A DNA stretch of 64,000 nucleotides from Duganella sp. 1224 (GTDB lineage Bacteria > Pseudomonadota > Gammaproteobacteria > Burkholderiales > Burkholderiaceae_D). Shown here in pieces: positions 25,904 to 35,515 of the stretch. Where the stretch lies: assembly GCF_013408245.1 (NCBI RefSeq), contig NZ_JACBYS010000001.1, positions 248,001 to 312,000 on the forward strand, read 5' to 3'. The notes beneath the pieces were generated by a model, which was given only the letters and a program-made list of their open reading frames with translations, did no database searches and had not been told where the DNA came from. The translations under genes and the position numbers were made by a program. The stretch's first letter is position 1. Each line of letters begins with the position of its first letter.

Positions 25904-26713
25904 TTAATGGTTGGGCGCGCGGCAGGCGGCGTCGCTTTCCCAGCGGCCGGAGCAGATACGCGAGCGGCATAGCATGCCTTCGATCAGTCCCAGTTGCTTG
26001 CAGCGCGCCAGCAGTTGCCCGGTGTTGTCGCCGTCCTGACGGTCGACGATGTCGCGGCTGCGTTCGGGCACGACGGCGGTCGGTGTGCCGGCGTGCGCCA
26101 CCAGCGCGGCGAGCAGGGTGACGTCGGTATCGGTGCTGGCCGGCATCGGCTGCCTGATCGAGCCGGCTGCCGACGGCGCTGGCGCGCGCGTGCTGGCGGC
26201 CTTGGACGCAACGCCGGCCGGCGATCGCGCGGTTTGCGGTTGCACGGCAGCAGCGGGGCGCGTCGCGCTGGCCGCGTTGGCGATGGCGACGGTGGCCGCC
26301 GTGGGCGTTTCAGTGTCGACAGCCAGCGTCTCCGGCACCTCCAGCCCCCGCGCCATCTCCACATTGACGATGGCCGCGGCCTGCGGCGCCTCGGGCGCGC
26401 CGCGCTGCTGCGTCGGCGTCGTCACTACCGCCGTCCTGGCGGGCAGCCGCGTGGTGGCGCTGCGGCTTTCGCTTTGCCGGAACGTATCCGGCGTGATCGT
26501 GCGGTCGTGCATCAGCCATGCCGTGATGCACATCAGCAGTAGCAGCGCGAACAATCCGATGGTCCAGCCATCGATGGTCCAGCCGGCCGTGCGTGCCGCG
26601 CGGGCGGGCGGCCTGGCGCCATGTTCCAACTGCGCCAGGATGCGCTTGTCCTGCGCCGGACGGCGGGTGCTGGTGCCGCCCAACAGGTCCGGCTTTGGTT
26701 TCGACGTTTCCAC
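25904..26713 (-). CDS. Single-pass membrane protein of unknown function at the T6SS border
   Basis: A 269-residue protein with GTG start, preceded by AAGGGGAT. A short basic cytoplasmic part (1-47) is followed by one membrane helix (about 49-68, GWTIGLFALLLLMCITAWLM). A long low-complexity periplasmic part rich in Ala, Thr and Pro follows. The C-terminal 35 residues carry four Cys (LARCKQ, GMLCRSRICSGRW, AACRA), which could form two disulfides. I do not recognise it. It is divergent from the TagX-like gene with a 90-nt spacer, so it may or may not belong to the secretion locus. Confidence 0.6.
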   Translation of the reverse strand: METSKPKPDLLGGTSTRRPAQDKRILAQLEHGARPPARAARTAGWTIDGWTIGLFALLLLMCITAWLMHDRTITPDTFRQSESRSATTRLPARTAVVTTPTQQRGAPEAPQAAAIVNVEMARGLEVPETLAVDTETPTAATVAIANAASATRPAAAVQPQTARSPAGVASKAASTRAPAPSAAGSIRQPMPASTDTDVTLLAALVAHAGTPTAVVPERSRDIVDRQDGDNTGQLLARCKQLGLIEGMLCRSRICSGRWESDAACRAPNH

Positions 26714-26803
26714 AATATCCCCTTTGCATTTGATCTGACCGATATCGCAGCGCTGCGAACGGCCTACGATGCAGTGTCCGGTCTGCGGCGGGGGGCCGTT
26801 TTG

Positions 26804-27655
26804 ATGGAGCGCACCATGTTTCTCTTTTCCATGCTGTTGTTCTTCGTGTTGACGTGTTTTTGCGCGTGGCTGTTGCTGTTTCCCGCCGTCCGCGAGCTGG
26901 TGATGCAGTCGATTGGCGCACTGGGCGGCCGGATCGGGTGCCGTCTGCGCGGCGGCTATCGGCAGGGCGTACAGCAAGCCGCCGGCCTTGGCCGCGAAGC
27001 CGGCGGCGGCGCACGAAGAACGCTGTCGTTTCTGAGGCGCCGCTATCCGCTGCTGCTGGCGGCGCTGGTGCTGGTGACGGTGCCGCCATTGCTGGCGCTG
27101 ATGCTGAGCGGCCGTGGCATGCTGTCCGGCTACGACAACGACACCCACGCCATCAACGACCAGATCGCCGGCCTGCTGCAGGGCGAGCAACTGGCCGCGC
27201 CGCCGGCGCCGCCACCGCTGGTGTTCACCACCGCCGAGGTGACGCTGGTGCGTCCCATGCTCGACAGCGCCAACCGTAACTGGCAACTGCTCGACCCCGC
27301 CTATGCGCAGCGGCTGCTGCTGGTGTTCCGCATGATGAAGGAGCGGCACGGCTACGACATGGCGATTCTGGAGGGCTACCGCAGTCCAGAGCGGCAGAAC
27401 GCGCTGGCCGCTGCCGGCCCCAGCGTGACGAACGCCAAGGCGTTCCAGAGCTATCACCAGTTCGGCCTGGCCGCCGACTGCGCCTTTCTGCGCGATGGCA
27501 AGCTGGTCATCTCGGAAAAAGATCCGTGGGCGATGCGCGGCTATCAGCTGTACGGCGCCGCCGCCGAGGCCGCCGGGCTGACGTGGGGCGGCCGCTGGAC
27601 CATGATGGACTTCGGCCACACCGAGCTGCGCGTGCCCAACACCGTGAAGAAGTAA
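26804..27655 (+). CDS. tagX: TagX-like M15 peptidoglycan endopeptidase
   Basis: A 283-residue membrane-anchored peptidase. Two hydrophobic helices (about 5-25 and 82-103) precede an M15 domain (about 140-280). The zinc-site motifs of the VanY/CwlK group are present: EGYRS, SYHQFGLAADCAF (H and D ligands, near residue 215) and DFGHTEL (His ligand near 270). Peptidases of this type called TagX sit in T6SS loci of Acinetobacter and Burkholderia, where they cut peptidoglycan so that the apparatus can cross the wall. The gene lies just before tssM. ATG at 26816, after TGGAG, is an alternative start. Confidence 0.85.
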   Translation: MERTMFLFSMLLFFVLTCFCAWLLLFPAVRELVMQSIGALGGRIGCRLRGGYRQGVQQAAGLGREAGGGARRTLSFLRRRYPLLLAALVLVTVPPLLALMLSGRGMLSGYDNDTHAINDQIAGLLQGEQLAAPPAPPPLVFTTAEVTLVRPMLDSANRNWQLLDPAYAQRLLLVFRMMKERHGYDMAILEGYRSPERQNALAAAGPSVTNAKAFQSYHQFGLAADCAFLRDGKLVISEKDPWAMRGYQLYGAAAEAAGLTWGGRWTMMDFGHTELRVPNTVKK

Positions 27656-27754
27656 TCGCCATTGTTTTCGCGCAAGAAATCCCGGCTTTGTTGGTGGCAA
27701 CATTGATCGGTCCGCCCGCCGCCTGGGCGCCGCCATCTTCGCCGGACACCTTCC

Positions 27755-30700
27755 ATGCTGCATAGAATCTGGAGCTTCCTGACCGATAGCCGCACCCTCA
27801 CCATGCTTGGCATGACGGCGATGGCGGCCCTGTTCTGCCTCGGCGCGCAGGTGCTGGAGCTGGCGCTGGTGTGGGCTTTCCTCGCCATTGCGGTGATGCT
27901 GGCGCTGGCCGGAGTGCTGTGGTGGTGGCGCCGCTGGCGCGCGCGGCGCGAGTCGGACAAGCTGGGCGAGGCCATGGGCCGCCAGGAGCCGTCCGCCGAT
28001 CCGTCGGCAGCCGAGGTCAAGGCCATCCGCGACAGCATGCTGAAGGCCATCGAGACCATCAGGGGATCGAAGCTGGGCATCGTCGCCGGCACACGCGCCT
28101 TGTATGAGCTGCCGTGGTACATGATCATCGGGAATCCGGCGGCGGGCAAGAGCACGGCCATCACCAACTCCGGCCTGCAGTTTCCCTTCGCGGACGGCAA
28201 AGTGCTGCAGGGCGTGGGCGGGACGCGCAATTGCGACTGGTTCTTCACCACCGAGGGCATCTTGCTGGACACGGCCGGCCGCTACTCGGTGCAGGAGGAG
28301 CACCGCGCCGAGTGGTTCGGCTTTCTCGACCTGCTGAAGAAGTACCGCCGCCGCGCGCCGGTCAACGGCATCATCATCGCGGTCAGCATCGCCGAGCTGC
28401 GCGGCGATGATCCCGAAGCCGGCATCCAACTCGCGCGCAGCCTGCGCAAGCGGGTACAGGATCTGATCGAGCGGCTGGAGGTGTTTGCGCCGGTGTACGT
28501 GGTGTTCACCAAGGCCGATCTGATCGCGGGCTTTGGCGAATTCTTCGCGCAGGCCGAGCGCGGCGAGCGTGAACGCGTGTGGGGCGCGACCATGCCGTAT
28601 CAGCGCAACACCACCAGTCAGCAGGTGGTGGCCTTTTTCGACCATGCCTTCGATGAGCTGTGCGACGGGCTGAAAGCGATGAGCCTCGCCACCATGGGCC
28701 AGCAGCGGCGCGAAGGCATGGCGCCCGGCGTGTTCACCTTCCCGCTGGAGTTTGCGACCATCCGTACGCCGCTGCGCGCCTTCCTGGTCACGCTGTTTGA
28801 GGAGAATCCGTTCCAGTTCAAGCCGGTGTTTCGCGGCTTTTACTTCACCAGCGCGCTGCAGGAGGGCATGCCGCGCAACGAGCAATCGCAGCGCGTGGCT
28901 AAGCGCTTTGCCCTGAGCACGCCGGATGCGGCGCCGCTGCCGGCATCCGGCCATTCGGGATTCTTCCTGCTTAACCTGTTCCGCAAGGTGATCTTTGCCG
29001 ACAAGGATCTGGTATCGCAGTACGCCAGCAAGAACAAGGTGCGCTTGCGCTATGCGGCCTTCTTCAGCGCAGCGCTGATGCTGGGCGCGGCGCTGGGCGG
29101 CTGGAGCTGGTCGTACATGGGCAATCGCCAACTGGTGAGCAACGTGCAGGCGGATCTGGACAAGGTGATCAAGCTCCAGGCCAAGCGGCTGGATTTGCAA
29201 TCGCGGCTGGAGGCGATGGAGATTATCCAGGACCGTATCGAGCAGCTGGAGAAGTATCGCGCCTCGCGTCCGTGGTCGCTGCGCATGGGGCTTTATCAGG
29301 GCGAGCAGCTGGAGCGCAAGCTGCGCGAGGAATACTTCGCCGGGGCCAGGAACGTGATGCTGATGCCGGTGGTGGCCAATCTGGAGACGCTGCTGTCGGA
29401 GATGAACGCGCACGCCGCCGAGTTGCAGCCGGCCGGCGCGACAGGGTCGACCACGGTGGCGGGACGCCAGTTCCAGGAAGCCTCGCCGACCAATGTCGAT
29501 GACGCGTACAACGCGCTGAAAAGCTATCTGATGCTGGCCGATAAATCCCACGCGGAAGGCAGCCACCTGAACGACCAGTTGCCGCGCTACTGGCGCGCAT
29601 GGCTGGAGAACAATCGCGGCGCCATGTCGCGCGAGCAGATGATCCACAGCGCCGAGCGGCTGATGACGTTTTATCTGGCGCAGATTCCCGATCCGGCCTG
29701 GCCGCGCATTGATCTGAAGCTGGCGCTGGTGGACCAGGCGCGCGAGAACCTGCGGCGCGTGGTGCGCGGCATGCCGGCGCGGGAGCGGGTGTATGCCGAC
29801 ATCCGTGCCCGCGCCAACACGCGCTTTCCATCGATGACGGTGGCGCGCATGGTGGGAGAACAGGATCAGGCGCTCATCACCGGCAGCTACGCCGTGCCGG
29901 GCGCCTACACGCGCGACGCATGGGAGAAGTTCGTGCAGGACGCCTTCCGTGACGCCGCCAGCCGCGAGCTGCAAAGCACCGACTGGGTGCTGAAGACCGC
30001 CGCCCGCGACGACCTGACGCTGGAAGGCAGCCCGGAACAAATCCAGAAGGGGCTGACGGATTTATACAAGGCCGACTACGCGCGCGAGTGGCAGAAGTTT
30101 GTGCAAGGCGTCAGCATCGTCAACCTGAATGGTTTTGACGCGGCGGTGACGGCGATGAACCGGCTGGGCGATCCCCAGCTCTCGCCGCTTTCCAGGCTGC
30201 TGACAGCCCTGCATCAGCAGACTTCCTGGGACAACCCATCGGTGATGAGCGCCGAGGTGAAGGAGGCGCAGACAGGCTTCATCAACTGGGTCAAGTACAG
30301 CGTGCTGCGGCGCTCGCCGGCGCAGATCAATATCAACTTGCCGGCGGCCGCGACGCCTTCCTCGGACAGGCCGATGGGGCCAGTGGGACGTGAATTCGCC
30401 GGCATCGGCAAGCTGGTGGCGGCCAAGGACAAGGACGCGTCGCTGATGCGCGCCTACATGGAGCTGCTTTCCAGGCTGCGCGGCCGGCTCAATCAGCTGA
30501 AGAACCAAGGCGATCCCGGCCCCGGCGCGCGCCAGTTCATGCAGCAGACGCTGGACGGCAGCGGCTCGGAACTGGCCGACGCGCTGCGCTATGTTGACGA
30601 ACAAATGCTGGTGGGGATGACCGACGCGCAGAAACAAGCCATCCGCCCCGTCCTCGTGCGGCCGCTGATGCAGATTTTTGCGGTGCTGGTGGGGCCGGCG

Positions 30701-31474
30701 GAGGCGGAGATCAACAAAACCTGGGTGGCGCAGGTGTATGAGCCATTCCAGAAAACGCTGGCCGCGAAATATCCGTTTTCGCCGGATGCGCGAGTGGAGG
30801 CCGCCGACGCGGAAATCGCGCAGTTCTTCGGGCCGGATGGCGTGGTCGCCAGGTTTGCCACCACCACGCTGGGCCCACTGGTGCTGCGGCGTGGCGACGT
30901 GCTGGCGGCACGCACGTGGGCGGAGATGGGCATCACGCTGTCGCCGCAGATGGTGCAGCGCTTCCCGGGCTGGAGCGCGCCGATTGCGGCCGGCGGCGTG
31001 GCGTCGTCGCAGACAGCGGCGCAGACTGTGTTCCAGATCCAGCCGATGCCGGCGCCGGGCACGCTGGAATACACGGTGGAGATCGACGGCCAGCAGCTGC
31101 GCTACCGGAATACGCCAGCGCAGTGGGCGAGCATGGTGCATCCAAGTCCGCAGGGAGCGCCCGGCGCGCGCATCACGGCGGTGGCCATGGATGGGCGCAC
31201 CGTGGAGGTGTTCAACGAGCCGGGCCAGTTTGGGCTGAAGCGCCTGATCGATACGGCAGCCAAGCAGAAACGCGAGGGCGGGGTGTTTGAGCTGCGCTGG
31301 AGCAGCGGCGCGATTACGGTGGCGATGGGACTGAAGATCATCAGCAGCCCTGAGAGCGGCGCCAGTGCGGCGAAGGATCAGGGCTTCAAAGGCATGCGCT
31401 TGCCGGAGACGATCGTCGGCGCGCCGTTGGCGGCCACCGCCTCGGCGCCGGCCGCCGCCGGAGCGGCTCAATGA
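27755..31474 (+). CDS. tssM: T6SS membrane complex protein TssM (IcmF)
   Basis: A 1239-residue IcmF/TssM, full length. Two N-terminal membrane helices (about 18-57) are followed by a cytoplasmic NTPase-like domain with Walker A GNPAAGKST (126-134) and DTAGRYSVQ. A third helix lies near 430-450 (FFSAALMLGAALGGWSW), and a large periplasmic part ends in a beta-rich C-terminal domain. TssM spans the inner membrane and periplasm and forms the trans-envelope complex with TssL and, where present, TssJ. The stop overlaps the start of tagF by 4 nt. Confidence 0.97.
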   Translation: MLHRIWSFLTDSRTLTMLGMTAMAALFCLGAQVLELALVWAFLAIAVMLALAGVLWWWRRWRARRESDKLGEAMGRQEPSADPSAAEVKAIRDSMLKAIETIRGSKLGIVAGTRALYELPWYMIIGNPAAGKSTAITNSGLQFPFADGKVLQGVGGTRNCDWFFTTEGILLDTAGRYSVQEEHRAEWFGFLDLLKKYRRRAPVNGIIIAVSIAELRGDDPEAGIQLARSLRKRVQDLIERLEVFAPVYVVFTKADLIAGFGEFFAQAERGERERVWGATMPYQRNTTSQQVVAFFDHAFDELCDGLKAMSLATMGQQRREGMAPGVFTFPLEFATIRTPLRAFLVTLFEENPFQFKPVFRGFYFTSALQEGMPRNEQSQRVAKRFALSTPDAAPLPASGHSGFFLLNLFRKVIFADKDLVSQYASKNKVRLRYAAFFSAALMLGAALGGWSWSYMGNRQLVSNVQADLDKVIKLQAKRLDLQSRLEAMEIIQDRIEQLEKYRASRPWSLRMGLYQGEQLERKLREEYFAGARNVMLMPVVANLETLLSEMNAHAAELQPAGATGSTTVAGRQFQEASPTNVDDAYNALKSYLMLADKSHAEGSHLNDQLPRYWRAWLENNRGAMSREQMIHSAERLMTFYLAQIPDPAWPRIDLKLALVDQARENLRRVVRGMPARERVYADIRARANTRFPSMTVARMVGEQDQALITGSYAVPGAYTRDAWEKFVQDAFRDAASRELQSTDWVLKTAARDDLTLEGSPEQIQKGLTDLYKADYAREWQKFVQGVSIVNLNGFDAAVTAMNRLGDPQLSPLSRLLTALHQQTSWDNPSVMSAEVKEAQTGFINWVKYSVLRRSPAQININLPAAATPSSDRPMGPVGREFAGIGKLVAAKDKDASLMRAYMELLSRLRGRLNQLKNQGDPGPGARQFMQQTLDGSGSELADALRYVDEQMLVGMTDAQKQAIRPVLVRPLMQIFAVLVGPAEAEINKTWVAQVYEPFQKTLAAKYPFSPDARVEAADAEIAQFFGPDGVVARFATTTLGPLVLRRGDVLAARTWAEMGITLSPQMVQRFPGWSAPIAAGGVASSQTAAQTVFQIQPMPAPGTLEYTVEIDGQQLRYRNTPAQWASMVHPSPQGAPGARITAVAMDGRTVEVFNEPGQFGLKRLIDTAAKQKREGGVFELRWSSGAITVAMGLKIISSPESGASAAKDQGFKGMRLPETIVGAPLAATASAPAAAGAAQ

Positions 31475-32439
31475 AGCGCGCGGCGCAGGCAGCGCGCATC
31501 GGCTACTTCGGCAAACTGCCCACGCGCGCGGATTTCATCAAGGCGGCAGACAATCTGGCGCTCGTCAGCCTGTTGGACGACTGGCTGGCCGAGGTCATGA
31601 ACCTGCTGAGTCTCGATCCGCGCTGGAAACTCCACTACGACGCCATGGCGCCGCTGGACTTTGCCTTCGTCGGCACGCGCAGCCGGCGCGCCATCGCCGG
31701 CCATCTGGCGGCCAGCAGCGACCTGTCGCAGCGGCGCTATCCTTTTCTCAGCATGAGCGCCATCGAAGTCGACGACCCCGCAAGCTTCGTCCAGCGCAGC
31801 CCCTTGGTCCTGGCCACGCTGTGGGAAGAGCAGGCCCGCCTGACCGCGGATGTCGTGGACGCCGCCACGCCGGAAACCCCACTGCAAACCCTGGCCGCCA
31901 GCCGCGTAGACATCGACACCGCCGACGACCGCCACGTGCAAAGCTTCATCGACTTCCTCGACCGCCACACCATCGCCGCGCTGGAAGCCATGTTGGCCAG
32001 CGCCTCGGTGCGTCGCACGCTACTGGCGATAGGGCTATTGCTGCAGCCAGTGCGCCGCAGCGGCGCCGAGCGGCTGGACAAAAGCCTGGCGCTGCCGTTG
32101 CCGCAGTCATCCCGCCAGCGCTATCTGGTGGCGGCGTTCTGGCTCGATCTGATCGTGCCATTCCTGCAGCAGGCGGACTTTGAACTGAGCCTGTTCCTGG
32201 CCGACCTGCACGGCCAGCCATTGCTGATCATCGGCTTTGGCGGCGCCGCGCCGGAAACGCTGGCCGCCATCATCGCCCCCGCCAGCGCTGCCGAGCACCA
32301 GGTCAGCTTTGACTACGCCGGCTGGGTGGATGAGCTGATTGCCGGCGACGCGCGCGTCCAGAAGCTCTCGGCCTACCTGGAGCAAGGCCAGCTTTCGCTG
32401 CGGTCCGTTCAAGCGCTATTTCACGAAACCTTTGTCTGA
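31471..32439 (+). CDS. tagF: T6SS-associated protein TagF (ImpM family)
   Basis: A 322-residue cytoplasmic protein of the TagF/ImpM family. The N-terminal signature GYFGKLPTRADFIK...LDDWLAEVM is clear, as is DFAFVGTRSRRAIAGHLAAS. In other species TagF blocks the system post-translationally by acting on Fha1 or on the baseplate. Here no kinase/phosphatase pair (PpkA/PppA) or Fha is visible. It overlaps tssM (ATGA) and is co-transcribed with the OmpA gene 14 nt downstream. Confidence 0.92.
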   Translation: MKRAAQAARIGYFGKLPTRADFIKAADNLALVSLLDDWLAEVMNLLSLDPRWKLHYDAMAPLDFAFVGTRSRRAIAGHLAASSDLSQRRYPFLSMSAIEVDDPASFVQRSPLVLATLWEEQARLTADVVDAATPETPLQTLAASRVDIDTADDRHVQSFIDFLDRHTIAALEAMLASASVRRTLLAIGLLLQPVRRSGAERLDKSLALPLPQSSRQRYLVAAFWLDLIVPFLQQADFELSLFLADLHGQPLLIIGFGGAAPETLAAIIAPASAAEHQVSFDYAGWVDELIAGDARVQKLSAYLEQGQLSLRSVQALFHETFV

Positions 32440-32453
32440 TAAGGAGTACCGTC

Positions 32454-33209
32454 ATGCGCAAGCACCTGCCCATGGCCGCGTTGCTGCTGGCGGCGACGTG
32501 CGCCATCGCCCAGACACCCGGCCAGATTGTCGTTACCGGCGCCGTGCCGGATGAAGCCAGCAAGGCCGCGCTGCTGGTGCAGGTTCGGGCCTTGTACGGC
32601 GCCGAGCGGGTGGTGGACCAGATCAGCATCGCCCAGGTAGCGCTGCCGCCCAACTGGAACGGCTACGTGCAGAAGCTGATCAGCTCCAATCTGAAAATGA
32701 TCAGCAAGGGCGAGCTGAAAATCGACGGCACCAACGTCACCGTGCGCGGCGAGGTGGCCAACGAAGCGCAGCGGCAGCAGATCGCCAGCGACATCGCCAC
32801 CAGTCTCAATCCCAGCTACACCGTCAACAACGGCCTGCGCGTGAGCGCCGCCGAGCAAAACCTGCTGGATGAAACGCTGGCCAGGCGCATCATCGAATTC
32901 GACAGCGGCAAGGCGACGCTGACGCCGTCCGGCCAGGCCATCCTTGATGAAATGGCAGCCGCGCTGCAGAAGGTGAAAGGCAAAAAGGTGGAAGTGATCG
33001 GCCACACTGACAATGTGGGCCGGCGGGAAAGCAACCTGGCACTGAGCCAGGCGCGCGCCGAGGCGGTACGCACCTATCTGGCGGCGAAGGGCATCAGCCA
33101 GGATATGGTGATGGTCTCCGGCCAGGGCCCGGACCGTCCGGTGGCCGACAACACCACGGCGGAAGGCCGCACGCGCAACCGCCGTATCGAATTCCGCATG
33201 GCGCAGTAG
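32454..33209 (+). CDS. OmpA-family peptidoglycan-binding protein of the T6SS locus (TagN-like)
   Basis: A 251-residue exported protein. The signal peptide ends at CAIAQ (about residue 20). Two BON-like modules follow (about 22-70 and 75-130: GQIVVTGAVPDEAS, GTNVTVRGEVANEA). The C-terminal OmpA domain (about 140-251) has IIEFDSGKATLTPSG, EVIGHTDNVGRRESNLALSQARAEAV and GRTRNRRIEFRM, which bind peptidoglycan diaminopimelate. It anchors the envelope complex to the cell wall, supplying the domain missing from the TssL here. AAGGAG lies before the ATG. It is convergent with tssL. Confidence 0.88.
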   Translation: MRKHLPMAALLLAATCAIAQTPGQIVVTGAVPDEASKAALLVQVRALYGAERVVDQISIAQVALPPNWNGYVQKLISSNLKMISKGELKIDGTNVTVRGEVANEAQRQQIASDIATSLNPSYTVNNGLRVSAAEQNLLDETLARRIIEFDSGKATLTPSGQAILDEMAAALQKVKGKKVEVIGHTDNVGRRESNLALSQARAEAVRTYLAAKGISQDMVMVSGQGPDRPVADNTTAEGRTRNRRIEFRMAQ

Positions 33210-33992
33210 TCAGGGCAGCGTGATGGTCACGTAGGCCGGGCGCGGCGCCAGTTTGACCAGGTCCGAATAGCCTGCCAGCGATTCCTGCGTGGTGTGCGAC
33301 AGCGACGATTCCAGCCCCAGGTATGAGCCCAGCGCGATCACGCCAAACACGGCGGACACCGCCCACAGCGGCGTGTTGGAACGCAGCTTGTGCACGATCT
33401 GGTCCGGCCGTTCCGCCTGCGGCGCGAAGCCTTTGCTCTTGCCCTGCATGTGGGCGATTTCGTCGCCCAGGCGCGCGCTCAGGTAGGCCAGCTTGTCGCT
33501 GGAGTCCAGCGCGTACTTGCCCCGGAAGCCGATCAGCAGGCACATGTGGAATACCTGCAGCGCCGGCAGACGCGAACCGCCAGCGCTGCGCAGCGCTTCC
33601 AGGCGATCGAAGAAGTGTTCGCCGGCCAGCTGGTCGCCAAAGATCACCAGCTGCAGCGGGCGGCGCTCCCACGCCTCGCGCATCGGAAACTGCGACGACA
33701 GAATGATTTCATCCAGCGCCGCGCAGTAGGCATATTTGGCGGCGTCGATATCGTCGCCTTGCGCGCGCAGTTTGCGCGCTTCCCTGTCGAATTCGGCGAG
33801 GTAGGCGGTGACCGTGTCGAGGAAGGGGGCTTCGCCTGGCGGCATGCTGCCGTTCTTCAGCATGAACAGCAGATAGAAGCCCTCCTGGAGCAGGTCGAGC
33901 AGCGTTTGCACATGGCCGTAGCCAGGCTGGATCTGTTTTCGCTGGCCGCCCAGCTGCGTGGGATTGGCGCGGCGTTCGACCGGCGGCGTCAT
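33210..33992 (-). CDS. tssL: T6SS inner-membrane protein TssL (DotU)
   Basis: A 260-residue DotU/TssL. The helical cytoplasmic hook domain carries ALDEIILSSQ and QLVIFGDQLAGEHFFDRLE, and one C-terminal membrane helix (about 208-228, LWAVSAVFGVIALGSYLGL) is followed by a short tail. There is no fused OmpA domain; the separate OmpA-family protein next door probably provides it. TssL links TssM to the baseplate through TssK. Its start overlaps the tssK stop by 4 nt (ATGA). Confidence 0.95.
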   Translation of the reverse strand: MTPPVERRANPTQLGGQRKQIQPGYGHVQTLLDLLQEGFYLLFMLKNGSMPPGEAPFLDTVTAYLAEFDREARKLRAQGDDIDAAKYAYCAALDEIILSSQFPMREAWERRPLQLVIFGDQLAGEHFFDRLEALRSAGGSRLPALQVFHMCLLIGFRGKYALDSSDKLAYLSARLGDEIAHMQGKSKGFAPQAERPDQIVHKLRSNTPLWAVSAVFGVIALGSYLGLESSLSHTTQESLAGYSDLVKLAPRPAYVTITLP

Positions 33993-35335
33993 GCCGTCAC
34001 CGCGATCAGGTTGAGGCGCAGATCACGTATGCCGGATGGCACGTAGATCGATATCGACTGCGCTTTCAGCATTTGTTCGTACAGCATGCCTTTTCCCTCC
34101 AGTGCGAAGTAGTAGGTGTCCGGTTGAACCGGGATCGCTGCCGGTACTTGCGGCGCGTGGATGAGCTTCACGCCCGGCATGGCTGACAGCACGCATTTCT
34201 CCACATCGTCCGGCGCACCGACCTTGACGCGCAGCGGCACCACCTCCACCAGTTCCAGCGCCGGCAGCGCGGCGCTGACGGCCAGGTACAGCGTGGTGCG
34301 CTGGTCGATTTTTCCGGAATCCAGTTTGCCCAGGTGGTAGCTGGGCTTCTCCTCGGCCAGCGCGATGGAGAAGTATTTGGTGGAGATGACGGTGTCGAGC
34401 AGGTCGCGGATGATGTGGTCGAGCGCGGGGAAGCATTGCGCGGGATCGTCATGCTGGTAAGCCGGCAGGTCGATTAGCGTGTATTGCTTGGAGTAGGTCA
34501 TCATCGCACCGGCCAGCGCGAGCAGGCATTCAAACAGGCGCTCGGGATGCAGTGCCGGATTGCGCGCGTAATGCATCAGCGCCGCCGCCGAGGTGCTGAC
34601 GGTGTGCAGCAGCCAGAAGGAAGACACGTCGCCGGAGCGGAACTCGATCACGTTGCGGCTAGGCTCGCGCATATGTCCTTGCAGCGACTGCACCTTGGCC
34701 TGCAATGCGTCCAGCAAGCGATCCAGCATCGCCTTCAGCGCAGGCGCGCTGTCGACCGATAGCCCTGGCGGGATGAAGGATACATCGGGTTCGAAGCCGC
34801 CGGTCACCACGCGCCGCAGCCGTATGACCGGCACACATTCGAAGGCACCCAGCGGCTCCAGATCGGACATCAGCCGCACCGCGCTGCGCAGGTAGCTGAC
34901 GTCTGCCTCCACGGCTTGCGTGTACAGGTCCGCCACTTCGCGGCTGGTCTGGCCGTAGCGCGGGCCGGCGTGCAGGTCGCCGTGCGACGCCGCGTTGCCA
35001 CCATTGGCGGAGAGCGAGGGCAGCGCGGCGTACCACGTGACTTCCAATACGCTGGCGGGAAGGCGGCTCAGGTCCACCGGCTGCGGCAGCGGCGCGCTGG
35101 CGGGCGCGTCGACGATCTCACCGTCACGGAAGATCAGCGACAGCGCTTCCAGCCGCAGCTTGCCGGCCTTGAGCGCATCGAAGTCCCATTGAAGATTAAG
35201 CACGCCCCACAGATACGGATGCAGCGCGCGTGCCGTGTGGTGCAGGCGCGCCTCGTGGTACTGGTCCTGTTGCTGGAAGTGCTGCGGCCGCAGGAACAGG
35301 CCTTCGCCCCACAACACCTTGGATGGAATGCTCAT
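33989..35335 (-). CDS. tssK: T6SS baseplate protein TssK
   Basis: A 448-residue TssK of normal length. The N-terminal signature KVLWGEGLFLRPQHFQQQDQYHEARL is diagnostic. The protein connects the baseplate wedge (TssEFG) to TssL/TssM, as a trimer related to phage receptor-binding proteins. GGAGACAGC stands before the start. It is the first gene of the minus-strand pair tssK-tssL, divergent from the TPR lipoprotein gene with a 180-nt shared promoter region. Confidence 0.97.
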   Translation of the reverse strand: MSIPSKVLWGEGLFLRPQHFQQQDQYHEARLHHTARALHPYLWGVLNLQWDFDALKAGKLRLEALSLIFRDGEIVDAPASAPLPQPVDLSRLPASVLEVTWYAALPSLSANGGNAASHGDLHAGPRYGQTSREVADLYTQAVEADVSYLRSAVRLMSDLEPLGAFECVPVIRLRRVVTGGFEPDVSFIPPGLSVDSAPALKAMLDRLLDALQAKVQSLQGHMREPSRNVIEFRSGDVSSFWLLHTVSTSAAALMHYARNPALHPERLFECLLALAGAMMTYSKQYTLIDLPAYQHDDPAQCFPALDHIIRDLLDTVISTKYFSIALAEEKPSYHLGKLDSGKIDQRTTLYLAVSAALPALELVEVVPLRVKVGAPDDVEKCVLSAMPGVKLIHAPQVPAAIPVQPDTYYFALEGKGMLYEQMLKAQSISIYVPSGIRDLRLNLIAVTA

Positions 35336-35515
35336 GCTGTCTCCATGCCTTGTCTTTAAACGAGACGTTCATTAGAGCGAAAGCGGCGGCTCGTCTATTT
35401 GCGAAGGCGCAAGCAAAGGGAAAAGAGGACGGCGCTTGAGTAAGCGCAATCGGTACCGTGGGCATTTCATGAATACTGGCCATCTTCTCGCCCGGTTACG
35501 CAAAAGGAGAAACCG

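Noticed and set aside
25904..30040. A 1378-codon open frame on the minus strand
   Set aside because: It lies opposite tssM and tagX, has His/Gln/Arg-rich composition typical of antisense frames in GC-rich DNA, and no domain; only its last 269 codons (25904-26713) look like a real gene.
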